Part shown: positions 33,429 through 42,442 of the stretch, piece by piece | Layout: each line of letters opens with the position of its first letter | How positions within the stretch are numbered: the stretch's first letter is position 1 | Origin: an uncultured Brevibacillus sp. | GTDB lineage: Bacteria > Bacillota > Bacilli > Brevibacillales > Brevibacillaceae | Length of the DNA stretch: 64,000 nucleotides | NCBI RefSeq assembly: GCF_947502445.1 | Contig: NZ_CANMZW010000006.1 | Coordinates: 62,001 to 126,000 of the forward strand | Reading direction: 5' to 3' | Translations under genes and position numbers: made by a program | Notes under the pieces: model-generated | What the model was told of the DNA's origin: nothing | The model's input: the letters and a program-made list of their open reading frames with translations, nothing else | Database searches by the model: none

Positions 33429-34742
33429 ATGGTAACTGCTCCATCGCTTTGGGGACTCATTCCGTTGTTTCTGTTCATTGTTCTAATCTTTCGTAAGTGG
33501 AATCCGATCGCTGCGATTGGCGGCGCTATCATTGTCGGGGCCGTGATGAGCGGAGCGAGCCTGATGGATGTCGCTACGGTCATCGCGAAAAACGGGATGA
33601 CGGACTTTGTAGCCTATATCGGGCTGGTCATTCTGGCAGGCGGCGGTTTAGGGAAAATCGCTGAAAAGACCGGGGTAGCCCGGAATATTGTGAGCTTTAT
33701 TTTAAAGCGCGTAGGAATTAACTCTCCGAATAAAGCAATGGTCAGCACCATGATTGCATCCTGTGTATTGTCTGCCTTGCTGGGGACACTCGCAGGCGCT
33801 AATGCGATTATCGCACCCGTACTGATCCCGGTCGTTGCCGCAGCAGGTCTTTCCTCCAGTGTCGTTGCCATTTTGTTTCACGGCGCGGCAGCCGCAGGAT
33901 TGTTGCTTGGACCTTTCACTCCTCCGATGGTGACGTTGATGGAGTTAACGGGCCTCAGCTATCCGCAAGTGCTGGTACACGCAGGACTGCCTTATGCGAT
34001 CGTGCTGCTCATCGTTACGTTTGTCTACAGCAAGGTCATTTTGAAGAAAAGCCTCAAGGATCATGCTTATCCGATTGAAGATGCCAACGTGCATGTAGAG
34101 GAGCAAACCCACGACCCTCGACAAGTGATGATTTCCAAGCAAGCTACAGCAGCTTTTCTGATTACGCTGATCGGTGCAATTATTTACGGAATCACGGTGA
34201 AGGGCGGAGCAAACTTTACCATCGTGGTGATCTTGCTTACAGCGATCGTAACAGGTCTTGCTGGTCGCATGAATCCCAACCAGATTTCCGAAACCTTCGT
34301 AGAAGGCGCGAAGCCGCTTTTGTGGATTTTCCTGCAGTTTGTACTCTTTACGCCTTTTATCTACTTCATCGAAAAAATGGGCGGATTCGAAGCGTTGAAG
34401 AATCTGCTGCTGCCTTTGGTAGAAAGCAGTGGTCAAACAGGAATGATCATCATCAGTACGCTGGTCAACGTCGCCGGTATTCCGGGCGCTGCGGTTGCGC
34501 ACTCGATCCTGATGCACAAAATGTTCCTGCCGACTGTAACCAATCTGCATGTACCGATGTCGATTTGGGCGCTGGCGCTCTTGGTAGGCTCGCAAATGCC
34601 ATCCTTCCTGTACCCGACGGGAGACGCGATCGGGGCCATGGGTCTTGCCAGATCCAATGACTTGAAAAACGTCATCATCTTCGGTGTCGTGGCGACAGTG
34701 GCAGTGATGCTTCTGGTGATTGTGTACGCGTTTCTTCTATAA
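33429..34742 (+). CDS. Ion-transporter-superfamily permease (Na+/H+ antiporter-like)
   Basis: 437 residues, about 12 TM helices, AGGGAGG upstream. N-terminal helices LWGLIPLFLFIVLIF and AAIGGAIIVGAVMSGASL are followed by LSALLGTLAGANAIIAPVLI and a mirrored C-terminal half with NVAGIPGAAVAHSILMHKMF and PSFLYPTGDAIGAMGLA. The inverted-repeat organisation and re-entrant-like Gly/Pro motifs fit the IT superfamily annotated as Na+/H+ antiporter or dicarboxylate-type carriers. In this operon it most likely imports the peptide or amino-acid derivative cleaved by the neighbouring hydrolases. Confidence 0.8.
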   Translation: MVTAPSLWGLIPLFLFIVLIFRKWNPIAAIGGAIIVGAVMSGASLMDVATVIAKNGMTDFVAYIGLVILAGGGLGKIAEKTGVARNIVSFILKRVGINSPNKAMVSTMIASCVLSALLGTLAGANAIIAPVLIPVVAAAGLSSSVVAILFHGAAAAGLLLGPFTPPMVTLMELTGLSYPQVLVHAGLPYAIVLLIVTFVYSKVILKKSLKDHAYPIEDANVHVEEQTHDPRQVMISKQATAAFLITLIGAIIYGITVKGGANFTIVVILLTAIVTGLAGRMNPNQISETFVEGAKPLLWIFLQFVLFTPFIYFIEKMGGFEALKNLLLPLVESSGQTGMIIISTLVNVAGIPGAAVAHSILMHKMFLPTVTNLHVPMSIWALALLVGSQMPSFLYPTGDAIGAMGLARSNDLKNVIIFGVVATVAVMLLVIVYAFLL

Positions 34743-34761
34743 ATAAGGCAGGTGTAAAGAC

Positions 34762-35559
34762 ATGAAGAAGAGCAAGCTGGAACAGACGATTCAGGAGCTG
34801 GCAGCTTCTGTGGACGGAGGAGTAGCTGTATTCATCGAGTGGGATGAGGGACGTGTCGGCCTGAATGAACAGGAAGCCTTCCCATCTGCGAGTCTCATTA
34901 AAATTCCCATCATGCTCGAGGCGCTGAGACAAGAGCAGGTGGGTCAAACAGACTTGAACGCCAACCTGGCGATTCCCGCTGAAGAACGTGTTGGGGGGAT
35001 GGGAGTGCTCGCCAACCTCTCATCGGAGATCCAGCTTCCCCTGCGGGATCTGGTGGTGCTGATGATTGCGATTTCCGATAATACGGCTACGAATCTGGTC
35101 ATTCAAAAAGTAACGATGGAAGCGGTCAATCAATTTGCAGCGGGTCTCGGTTGTCAGCAAACCGTGCTGGCGAGAAAAATGATGGACACAGAGGCTGTGC
35201 GGCAGGGAAGGGACAATTACACCTCTGCACAGGATATCGGCTTGTTCCTCAGAGAGATCATAGCAGGAGATACGCTGGATTCGTCCAGAAAAGAGGCGGC
35301 ATTTCAAATGATGCGACAACAGCAATTCCATACGAAGCTGCCCGCATATTTCCTTGGCGAGCTGCCGCCAGGCGCAAGCTTCGCCCATAAAACAGGGGAG
35401 CTGTCAGGAATTGAGCATGATGCTGGCATCCTGAAAATGGGCGACCAGTACATTACGATGGCGGTGCTCACAAGAGATCTGGCGGATGAAGCCGCCGGGC
35501 GAGAGTTCATCGCCAAAGTGGGAAAAGCAGTGTTTGATACGTTTTGCCAGAGAGATTAA
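34762..35559 (+). CDS. Beta-lactamase-fold serine hydrolase without signal peptide
   Basis: 265 residues. It has the class A/PBP motifs SLIK (44-47), SDN (105-107) and KTG (210-212). There is no signal peptide, so the enzyme would be cytoplasmic, unlike true beta-lactamases. The omega-loop region reads VRQGRDNYTSAQDI and lacks the Glu-x-x-Leu-Asn deacylation motif. A peptidase, amidase or esterase role on the imported substrate is more likely than antibiotic resistance. It is 20 bp downstream of the transporter gene and 22 bp upstream of capA-like, in one operon. Confidence 0.85.
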   Translation: MKKSKLEQTIQELAASVDGGVAVFIEWDEGRVGLNEQEAFPSASLIKIPIMLEALRQEQVGQTDLNANLAIPAEERVGGMGVLANLSSEIQLPLRDLVVLMIAISDNTATNLVIQKVTMEAVNQFAAGLGCQQTVLARKMMDTEAVRQGRDNYTSAQDIGLFLREIIAGDTLDSSRKEAAFQMMRQQQFHTKLPAYFLGELPPGASFAHKTGELSGIEHDAGILKMGDQYITMAVLTRDLADEAAGREFIAKVGKAVFDTFCQRD

Positions 35560-35581
35560 CAGGGTGTAGGAGGAGACCAAC

Positions 35582-36916
35582 ATGAATCGCAATGAAGGAT
35601 TGAAAATTGTACTGACAGGAGACAGCATTATCGCACGACGCATCGGTGTCTATGAGGATGAACCGACGAAAGAGCTGGTGCAGCTGATCAAGGATGCAGA
35701 TGTTTCCTTTACCAATCTGGAAGTACTGCCAAACGATTTTCAGGGGCATCCGGCAGCAAGAAGCGACGGGGCACACTTCGCGGCTCACTCATGGGTACTG
35801 GATGAGCTGATTGATATGGGCTTTAACTTGTTCTCCGTTGCCAATAATCATGCGTTGGATTACGGTGTGGAAGGATTGCTGGCTACTTTTAAAGAGCTGG
35901 AAGACAGAAATATGTCCTATGGAGGAGCAGGGAGAAATCTCGCAGATTCCCGGATGCCTGTCTACTATGATACGGATGCTGGCAGCGTAGCCATGATTTC
36001 CTGCACGTCCACCTTCTTTGAAGAACAGTCAGCTGGAGACCAAAGCCCGGAGGCAAAAGGACGTCCAGGTGTGAATCCCCTTCATTTTGACGTGGTATAT
36101 GAAGTAACGGAAGAGCAGCTGTCTGTCCTTCGTCAGGTCTCTGATGACTTAGGTCTGGAAACCCAGCGCAAGGAGTGGGTCAGACTTGGCTTTGCTGCAG
36201 ATACCAAGGATGCTAGCCTGCTTCCATTGGTAGACTCCAATTTGCGGGTGGCCGGAACCTTGAATGCCAATTTCCGTGCGGCTGAAAAAGCGGCGGTACG
36301 TACAGTGCCAAATGCACAGGATTTAGCCGAAATTGTAAAATGGGTAAAGGAAGCGAAATCTCGCGCAGACATCGTCATTGTCAGTCTGCATGCTCATGAG
36401 CAAGGGGATACAAGAGAGCAGCCAGCTGAGTTCATTCAGATGTTTGCCCGTAGTGTCATTGATGCAGGAGCCGATATTGTCGTTGGACATGGACCGCATC
36501 TCTTGAGAGGGATGGAGCTGTACAAGGGGAAACCGATTTTTTACAGCATCGGCAACTTTATCGGACAAAATGAACTGATTTACAAGCTGCCAGCTGATTC
36601 GTATAAACGGTTCGGAATCGATAAAAGCTTGGCGCCAAGCGAAGTATTCCGCATTCGCAGCCAGGATGGGAAAAAAGGCTTCCCTGGCGACTCATTATAC
36701 TGGCAGACGGTTGTACCTGTTTGCCGATTTGAGGACGGCAAGCTGGTCCAGCTAGATATCACCCCGGTTGAACTGACCTACTCGAATAAGCCACACAAGC
36801 GGGGCAGACCATTCTTGGCAAAAGGTCAACGAGCAGAAGAAATTCTTCAGAAATTTAGCGAACTATCCAGCGAATTCGGCACCAAAATAGATGAACATGG
36901 ACGGGTAGTTCTGTAA
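35582..36916 (+). CDS. CapA-like metallophosphatase-fold protein
   Basis: 444 residues, GGAGGAG upstream. The PGA_cap/CapA domain (PF09587) is recognised from the start LTGDSIIARR, then TNLEVLPNDFQGHP, NLFSVANNHALDYGVEGLLA, DIVIVSLHAHEQG and GADIVVGHGPHLLRGMELYK, with KPIFYSIGNFI. Metal-ligand Asp, Asn and His positions are conserved. The family is tied to poly-gamma-glutamate synthesis or hydrolysis. No PgsB/PgsC genes are present and no signal peptide is visible, so a catabolic role with the M20 enzyme and serine hydrolase is inferred. Confidence 0.88.
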   Translation: MNRNEGLKIVLTGDSIIARRIGVYEDEPTKELVQLIKDADVSFTNLEVLPNDFQGHPAARSDGAHFAAHSWVLDELIDMGFNLFSVANNHALDYGVEGLLATFKELEDRNMSYGGAGRNLADSRMPVYYDTDAGSVAMISCTSTFFEEQSAGDQSPEAKGRPGVNPLHFDVVYEVTEEQLSVLRQVSDDLGLETQRKEWVRLGFAADTKDASLLPLVDSNLRVAGTLNANFRAAEKAAVRTVPNAQDLAEIVKWVKEAKSRADIVIVSLHAHEQGDTREQPAEFIQMFARSVIDAGADIVVGHGPHLLRGMELYKGKPIFYSIGNFIGQNELIYKLPADSYKRFGIDKSLAPSEVFRIRSQDGKKGFPGDSLYWQTVVPVCRFEDGKLVQLDITPVELTYSNKPHKRGRPFLAKGQRAEEILQKFSELSSEFGTKIDEHGRVVL

Positions 36917-36933
36917 CAACGAATCATCATAGG

Positions 36934-36978
36934 CAAGCCAGTGGTACTCTATGCACAAGTATCACTGGCTTTTTCTAC
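36934..36978 (+). terminator. Terminator of the M20-capA operon
   Basis: AAGCCAGTG...CACTGGCTTTTTC with a short loop, directly after the capA-like stop codon. Confidence 0.8.
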
Positions 36979-37075
36979 CTTTCTCTTGCTCGATTCGAAT
37001 ATTTCTTGCAAAAGTTGTTTTTCATTGGTAAATATGAAAGTACCAAATCATTGTGTTGGGTTCAGGAGGACAGGA

Positions 37076-38371
37076 ATGGAAATACGTGTTGCAGTGATAG
37101 GGACCAAAAACATGGTTCAAAAAGTAATCAGTTCAAATACACATGAGCAGGTACAAATTCGTCCCTACGTGTACGATCGTCCGGAAGACAGTGAACAATT
37201 GATTGATGAAGCGATTAACAACGATGTTTTCTTGTTCACAGGACCCATCCCTTATTATTTGGGGAAGCAAAAAATAGAAGAACGCGGCTTGCTGGCTATG
37301 TATATTCCCACAGATGAGCTCGCTTTTAGCGTGTCGCTTAATTACATTACGCACCATAGAAAAATTCCCCCGACCCGCTTGTCCATAGATATTCCCCGAA
37401 GCGAAATCGTGACGAACATTCTAAGCGAACTGTCGATTGAGCCGGAGAACATTTATATAAAAGAGTTCATCTACACAGACCATCATTATATTACACAGGA
37501 GATGGTAGCGTTTCATCAGCACAATTGGGAATCAGGAAACGTCGATTTCGTGCTGACGAGCGTGCAATCCGTTTTTGACGAGCTGCAAAAGAAGAACATC
37601 CCAAGCTTTCGGGTGATCATCCCGCACAAAAATATTCTCGATACGCTGCAAAGAGCGGTGACAGAAGGCGAATTACTACTCAGCAAAAAATCGCAGATTG
37701 CGACTGGAATCATCCAAATTAACGCGGATCAACAAGAAAAGGAGGTCTTGGATGAGCAGGTATGGAAACAAATGCAGGACCTTTTGATGAAGTTTTCCCA
37801 AAAAATGAATGCCTCGCTCAAGATGATCGATCGAGATACCTTCATTATGTATGGAACCAAGGGTGGTATTCAGCAAATTACCGAGGATTATCGGGTTTTT
37901 CCTTTGATCGATCAGTTAGTAAGGCTGCATAATACACCGATTCATTTTGGATTTGGGTTTGGGATGACAGCAGTAGAGGCGGAGGAGCATGCTCATATCG
38001 GACTCTATCATGCAAAGAAAATGGGGGAGCATGCGGCGTTTATCGTGACAGAGGACAAGCAAGTGATCGGCCCGTTGAACAAGTCCGTAACGAAAACATT
38101 CCAATTGCAGAGTCAAGATGATCAAACCCTGATGATCGCGAAAAAAACAGGTGTGAGCGTATCAGCCATTACGAAAATGATGAATTTTATTGATCTCAGG
38201 CAGAATCAAATCTTCTCGGCAAATGATCTGGCAAACTATCTTCAAGTAAGCAAACGAACTTCCGAGCGGCTTCTGAAAAAGTTGGTGGACAGTCAATTTG
38301 CTGAGATTTCCGGTGAAGAACAGCCCTACCATAAAGGCAGACCACGGGCGCTTTATAAGCTATTAATTTAG
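37076..38371 (+). CDS. One-component regulator with GGDEF-like domain and C-terminal HTH (paralogue A)
   Basis: 431 residues from the ATG at 37076 with CAGGAGGACAGG upstream. Residues 1-190 form a periplasmic-binding-like or Rossmann-type sensor (MEIRVAVIGTKNMVQKVI, DVFLFTGPIPYYLG). Residues about 215-355 resemble a degenerate GGDEF/nucleotide-cyclase fold: TFIMYGTKGGIQQI replaces the GGDEF loop and HFGFGFGMTAVEAEEHAHIG matches the late GGDEF helix. The last 65 residues form a winged HTH (ANDLANYLQVSKRTSERLLK). A close homologue lies at 57.8 kb with the same architecture. Adjacent to the M20 operon, which it probably controls. Confidence 0.75.
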   Translation: MEIRVAVIGTKNMVQKVISSNTHEQVQIRPYVYDRPEDSEQLIDEAINNDVFLFTGPIPYYLGKQKIEERGLLAMYIPTDELAFSVSLNYITHHRKIPPTRLSIDIPRSEIVTNILSELSIEPENIYIKEFIYTDHHYITQEMVAFHQHNWESGNVDFVLTSVQSVFDELQKKNIPSFRVIIPHKNILDTLQRAVTEGELLLSKKSQIATGIIQINADQQEKEVLDEQVWKQMQDLLMKFSQKMNASLKMIDRDTFIMYGTKGGIQQITEDYRVFPLIDQLVRLHNTPIHFGFGFGMTAVEAEEHAHIGLYHAKKMGEHAAFIVTEDKQVIGPLNKSVTKTFQLQSQDDQTLMIAKKTGVSVSAITKMMNFIDLRQNQIFSANDLANYLQVSKRTSERLLKKLVDSQFAEISGEEQPYHKGRPRALYKLLI

Positions 38372-38472
38372 GGGCAAGTTTTAAAAAGCATAGGCCACAG
38401 TAGGTTTCAATGAAGCTCTTGGACAATTAACTATTGGTGAAACACACATTTACAGAAGGAGGATATACTGTG

Positions 38473-38602
38473 ACCATTTCGGTAGTTCAAAACGTGCCAG
38501 TGTGAATCTGGGACGTTTATTTTTATACAAAAAACAGAACGTACGAACTCGTATTGTTGCTGCAATTTTGTTTTGGTGACATTGAACTAATTGGAAAGGC
38601 GG
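38473..38602 (+). repeat. Duplicated leader (copy 2) without its gene
   Basis: Matches 25411-25545, including the hairpin CGTGCCAG-TGTGAAT-CTGGGACG and the ending TTGAACTAATTGGAAAGGCGG. The sigma-like gene that follows copy 1 is missing here; only short broken frames follow (38605-38750). Confidence 0.6.
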
Positions 38603-38767
38603 GGCATGCATATAAGTTGTGCTCTCACTTAACTGTAGATTTTACTAATAAAAAAGTTACACGTATGATCCACGAAGTATTGGAGAAACCGTCTATACTG
38701 GTTTAATGAAATTCAAGAAGAGCTTTTTAAAAGGGTAACTGCAAAAGATTAACAACCAAGACAAAAC

Positions 38768-38812
38768 CAAAAACATCTCGTTTCACTGCTTGAAGTGGGT
38801 GAAATGTTTTTA
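38768..38812 (+). terminator. Terminator-like hairpin
   Basis: AAACATCTCGTTTCACT and AGTGGGTGAAATGTTTTTAAT form an imperfect hairpin with a T-run, after the orphan leader copy. Confidence 0.5.
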
Positions 38813-38855
38813 ATTTACGGTTTGATGCCCCTGAGAGTGTGTGAGACAGTCTCTT

Positions 38856-39269
38856 TTATTTTGTAAGTGAGTATTTTGATACAAATATCCCAATAGAAAA
38901 AGAAATGGCTGTCGCTGTAAAGAAAGAACAAAGTAAGATAAACAATTCAGATTGAAAATAGTGTGAATTTAAATATATGAAACCGAAACCACCAAAAAAG
39001 GGTACAAAAGTAGATGGGATGATTCCGAACAGTATTAAGGCGAATGCAGATAAAATTACTGAACGAATCTTAAACAACCAAAATAAAGAGATAATGATAA
39101 AATATGCTGGAAGAACAGTAAAGATAAAGAATAAGTTGATCCCAGGGTATAGTAAGTTGTATTCACTACCCTCAGGGATAGAAAGTAAGGAATGTGCCGC
39201 CTGAAAGGCTATAACACCAGAAATGTAACTAGCAACAACAATCAATGTGTACATCCAAAATCGCTTCAT
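38856..39269 (-). CDS. Small four-TM membrane protein of unknown function
   Basis: 137 residues from the ATG at 39269 with AAAGGAGG upstream. Four hydrophobic helices (MYTLIVVASYISGVIAF, INLFFIFTVLPAYFIIISLF, SVILSAFALILFGIIPSTF, LFILLCSFFTATAISFSIGI). No conserved motif is recognised. It stands alone on the minus strand. Confidence 0.6.
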   Translation of the reverse strand: MKRFWMYTLIVVASYISGVIAFQAAHSLLSIPEGSEYNLLYPGINLFFIFTVLPAYFIIISLFWLFKIRSVILSAFALILFGIIPSTFVPFFGGFGFIYLNSHYFQSELFILLCSFFTATAISFSIGIFVSKYSLTK

Positions 39270-39473
39270 ACATAATGAGCCTCCTTTCTTAATACATTTC
39301 CAACTACCCTTTACCAAATAAGACGGAGCTTACCGAAAAAAGGTTCTAGAGCCAAGCTATTTACTCTTTAGCCTTTTGAATTTGTCAAAAGGTACGCCAA
39401 CCGTTCGAGAATTTGCTGAAGAGAATGTCATTACCTAGGCGAGTTGAGATTTTTTAATAGGGGGGAGTTTAAT

Positions 39474-39734
39474 TTGAAAAGTATCAACAAATCACTACTG
39501 CTTGCTTTGGTGGTAAATGGAGGATTCCTATTATTCTTGCTACTTGAACAGGTCTTGAGCAATTGGATAGTTATAGGGTGGATTTTAAATGTGATAATCG
39601 TTCTCTATTTATTGTCCTTTCTCTCGGTGTTTATTGAGTTTAGTAGAAAAACGAATATAGGATATCTCTCTTTAGCACTGACTATCAATATACTTGGATT
39701 AATTATGTTCATGATTTATTGGTTTAGACTGTAG
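39474..39734 (+). CDS. Small three-TM membrane protein
   Basis: 86 residues from a TTG start at 39474 with a strong GGGGGGAG ribosome site; the ATG at 39444 precedes that site. Hydrophobic helices LLLALVVNGGFLLFLLLEQV, VIGWILNVIIVLYLLSFLSV and YLSLALTINILGLIMFMIYW fill almost the entire protein. Function unknown. Confidence 0.55.
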   Translation: MKSINKSLLLALVVNGGFLLFLLLEQVLSNWIVIGWILNVIIVLYLLSFLSVFIEFSRKTNIGYLSLALTINILGLIMFMIYWFRL

Positions 39735-40127
39735 AGTTTTTTTCGTCACTATAAAAGAGCGTATCTATAGGGAAACGTATTCGAATCAATAAAAGGAGTT
39801 CCTCCCACATTTCAAAGAAAATATGCACGAATGACTATTCAATAGTTAAAAATCCGGGTTTCTACTCTAAGGAATCCGGATATTGTTTTATTCTGGTAGT
39901 TAATGGATTTCGTGTAATGGTAAGTGGTTTCGTAAGCTCCTCACCCAAGAATCCCTTTTTCATAGAAGATATATAGCATTCGTCAGACCACGAGTTCCAT
40001 ATGAAGGTCATTACTCTCCTGCTTTCTTTCCCGATAATAACCGTATGCAAAAAACGAAAAAACCGAACCTTTTTCCGATATAGAGGCAATATAGGGTGTA
40101 AGCTGCTTACTCAGGAGGGCCCTCTGA
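39735..40127. other. Intergenic region upstream of an ECF sigma gene
   Basis: About 390 bases without a supported gene. GAACCTTTTT near 40064 could be an ECF-type -35 element (GAAC motif) for autoregulation of the downstream sigma gene. No matching -10 element is certain. Confidence 0.3.
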
Positions 40128-40703
40128 ATGCAAAGTGAATATATGTACCAATTACTTACGCAAATGAAGGATGGCAATCAACAGGCGTTTCATGAGCTGT
40201 ATGATGCTACCTTTCAGGACGTCTACCGAACAGTCTCCTTTCTGGTGGATCACCAGCAGGATCGAGAGGATGTCATGAATGAGATCTATATGCAAATGTG
40301 GACCTCGCTTGCCAACTACGATACGAACCGACCATTTCATTTCTGGCTACATGGCTTGGTAATCCGCCAAGTGCAGAGATTTCGGGTCAAGAGCTGGCGG
40401 AGGTTCCGAATTTTTGAGCGCGTCCGTGCCTTCTCTCGGGAAGAGTCTCATTGGGATCAACCAGGTGTGTTGATGGATGGGACGAACCAAATGATATCGC
40501 AGGCAATCAAAAAGCTGACTGACAAGCAGAGAATGGTGATTATCCTCCGCTTTTATCACGACTATACGCTCGAGGAGATCGCAACATTGCTGGATATTCC
40601 ACTGGGTACTGTCAAGTCCAGATATCATGCCGGGCTCCAGGCGCTTCGAAAAAAAATATGGAATCTCCCCCCAGAAAGGATGGAAGAGATCAATGACTAT
40701 TGA
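40128..40703 (+). CDS. ECF-family RNA polymerase sigma factor
   Basis: 191 residues, AGGAGGG eight bases before the ATG. Region 2 contains QQAFHELYDATFQDVYRTVS and the -10-recognition helix DREDVMNEIYMQMWTSLANY. Region 4 shows LTDKQRMVIILRFYHDYTLE followed by EIATLLDIPLGTVKSRYHAG. The downstream anti-sigma gene overlaps its stop codon by 11 bases. An extracytoplasmic stress role is typical; the signal is unknown. Confidence 0.9.
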   Translation: MQSEYMYQLLTQMKDGNQQAFHELYDATFQDVYRTVSFLVDHQQDREDVMNEIYMQMWTSLANYDTNRPFHFWLHGLVIRQVQRFRVKSWRRFRIFERVRAFSREESHWDQPGVLMDGTNQMISQAIKKLTDKQRMVIILRFYHDYTLEEIATLLDIPLGTVKSRYHAGLQALRKKIWNLPPERMEEINDY

Positions 40704-41739
40704 ACACAAAGTTCGCGAACATCTGCACGAAAAAGCAGAAAAGCTGGAGTGCCCACCGGCCATTTCCAAACGAATCGAACAATCCTATTCTCACTATTTG
40801 CAACAAAAAAGGAGCGAAAAAACCATGAAAAAACGATTAATTGGTGGAATTGTTGCTGCTGCGTTTTTAATTCCAACTGCAGCATTTGCAGCCCCTGCCG
40901 TGATTGAAATGCTGACGAGAACATCACTGACTGCTGAACAAGTCAAGGTAGATGAGATTGGCAATGCAGCACTTGAGAAGCTGTATCGCGCATTTCCTGA
41001 AACGAAATCGTTTGAGATTATCGATGCAAGCAATGTCCAAGGCGTTCAAACAAGCATCACTCTGCAGGAAAAAGGCGGCACTGGCAAAAAGATTACGCTT
41101 CATACAAACGGGATGACGGGTGCGATTGAACATGTGACTCAAGAGAATTGGGAATCTAAGGATAAGCCGCTCACAGCTTTAACTAATCAGGAGATCAAGG
41201 CAAAGGTAGATCATCTCATTGAAAAAATGTACGGCAACAGCAATGCGTACGAGGTTGCAATAGAGCAAATGGAGAACCCGGATCAAAAAACGTTCATGCT
41301 GAACTACACCAAAAAGGGATCGACAGCACCGTTCTACCAAGTATTTGTTCAGGGCAATTCCATCAGCGCCTCTCTGATCGGAGGGGAGACTACACCTTCA
41401 AACGCGAAAATAGAAGGTTTCTTCACTACAAATGGTAAGCCTGATTATTTTGGTGATGCCTTTTTAAATGATGAAAAACTGTTTTCTCTACTAAACATGA
41501 GTGGAACAGAATTGAAACAGGAATTGGCAAAAGGGAAATCTGTTGTGGAGGTTGCTGCCTCTAAAAATGTCTCGAAGCAACAAGTGATTGATGTCATAGC
41601 CAAAACACAGGTTGATATACAGATGCAAGGTGAAAAGAATGGCGAAGTTCCTAAAAGCAATGCTTCAAATGCACAAATGGTAAAAGCGATTGAACCGAAA
41701 GTATTGCAAGTGATTGAATATAAAGCGGAAACACGGTGA
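40693..41739 (+). CDS. Membrane-anchored anti-sigma-like protein
   Basis: 348 residues from the ATG at 40693, within the end of the sigma gene. About 45 cytoplasmic residues precede a TM/signal segment (LIGGIVAAAFLIPTAAFAAP). The extracytoplasmic part has two PepSY-like modules (for example GNAALEKLYRAFPETKSFEI) and a C-terminal helical LKQELAKGKSVVEVAASKNV segment. The cytoplasmic N-terminus lacks the Cys/His zinc-finger motif, so binding to the sigma factor would be ZAS-independent. Role inferred from the sigma/anti-sigma gene overlap. Confidence 0.75.
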   Translation: MTIEHKVREHLHEKAEKLECPPAISKRIEQSYSHYLQQKRSEKTMKKRLIGGIVAAAFLIPTAAFAAPAVIEMLTRTSLTAEQVKVDEIGNAALEKLYRAFPETKSFEIIDASNVQGVQTSITLQEKGGTGKKITLHTNGMTGAIEHVTQENWESKDKPLTALTNQEIKAKVDHLIEKMYGNSNAYEVAIEQMENPDQKTFMLNYTKKGSTAPFYQVFVQGNSISASLIGGETTPSNAKIEGFFTTNGKPDYFGDAFLNDEKLFSLLNMSGTELKQELAKGKSVVEVAASKNVSKQQVIDVIAKTQVDIQMQGEKNGEVPKSNASNAQMVKAIEPKVLQVIEYKAETR

Positions 41740-41799
41740 CCCGTAAGATAGACTTTTTAAAAGTGGCTCTCTTGAAATGATCCCCTTTGAGTAGACAGT

Positions 41800-41852
41800 G
41801 TAAGAAACCCCTCACTAAACGGTGGGGGGACACTTCACTCTACTTGGAGGGG
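41800..41852 (+). terminator. Terminator-like hairpin after the sigma/anti-sigma operon
   Basis: AACCCCTCACTAAACGG...TTGGAGGGGATTTTTTATT; the CCCCTC and GAGGGG arms surround a long loop, followed by a T-rich tract. Confidence 0.45.
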
Positions 41853-42007
41853 ATTTTTTATTGGAAATGCCCAGTAAAACCTAAATTGAGTAATGAATAT
41901 GAAAGAAGAGTCCAAAGAGCTAAATACAAATACTTTCTCGGAAATGATTCACAATTGAAAGACGTTATTAGAAGGGGGAAGTGATTGAATAAGAATAGTG
42001 GACAAAC

Positions 42008-42226
42008 TCACTACTTCGCCAATGTAGCATGACTAGCGCTGAACTTTAGCGGAATACGTCGTGGGCTTTTGCCTGGAGCAGTAGGTAGAAGATCAATCGG
42101 GCTAGGTAACAGGTCAGCAAGTTGCTCCTCGAATCCAGTGCCGAAAACTAATGAGTGACGGGGAATCGGAGTTTAGCTGTTTTAGTAAGGGTGTTCGAAT
42201 GTCCTGTCCTAACCATACATATCCAC
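42008..42226 (+). pseudogene. ssrA: Decayed tmRNA (ssrA) 3'-fragment
   Basis: Collinear with the fragment at 18.4 kb but with many substitutions. Shared blocks are GCATGACTAGCGCT-AACTTTAG, GGCTAGGTAAC-GGTCAGC, CCAGTGCCGAAA, AATGAGTGAC, then GTGTTCGAATGTCC (damaged T-arm) and TAACCATACATATCC, equivalent to the acceptor end and flank. No terminator follows. This is the rightmost and oldest-looking copy along with the one at 31.7 kb. Confidence 0.7.
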
Positions 42227-42442
42227 AAATCTAGGGAAATATTTAGCCATTATTCCCGATTTAAAATTTGGAGGAAATGCAAAAAGCGCTTTTTAAAAAT
42301 GTCTAAAATGTTAAATAAATGAAAAACAATTGTTTTTTTTTTTATAAATATTTGGTAATTTATATATTGCATTGGAATTTATTATGAAGAGAGGTGTGAA
42401 TTTAACTTTTTTATTATAAATTATTAAAAGGGAGAGTTGTGA

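Noticed and set aside
34762..35559. Acquired beta-lactamase resistance gene
   Set aside because: No signal peptide and no deacylating Glu motif, and its operon is catabolic; a resistance call is not supported.
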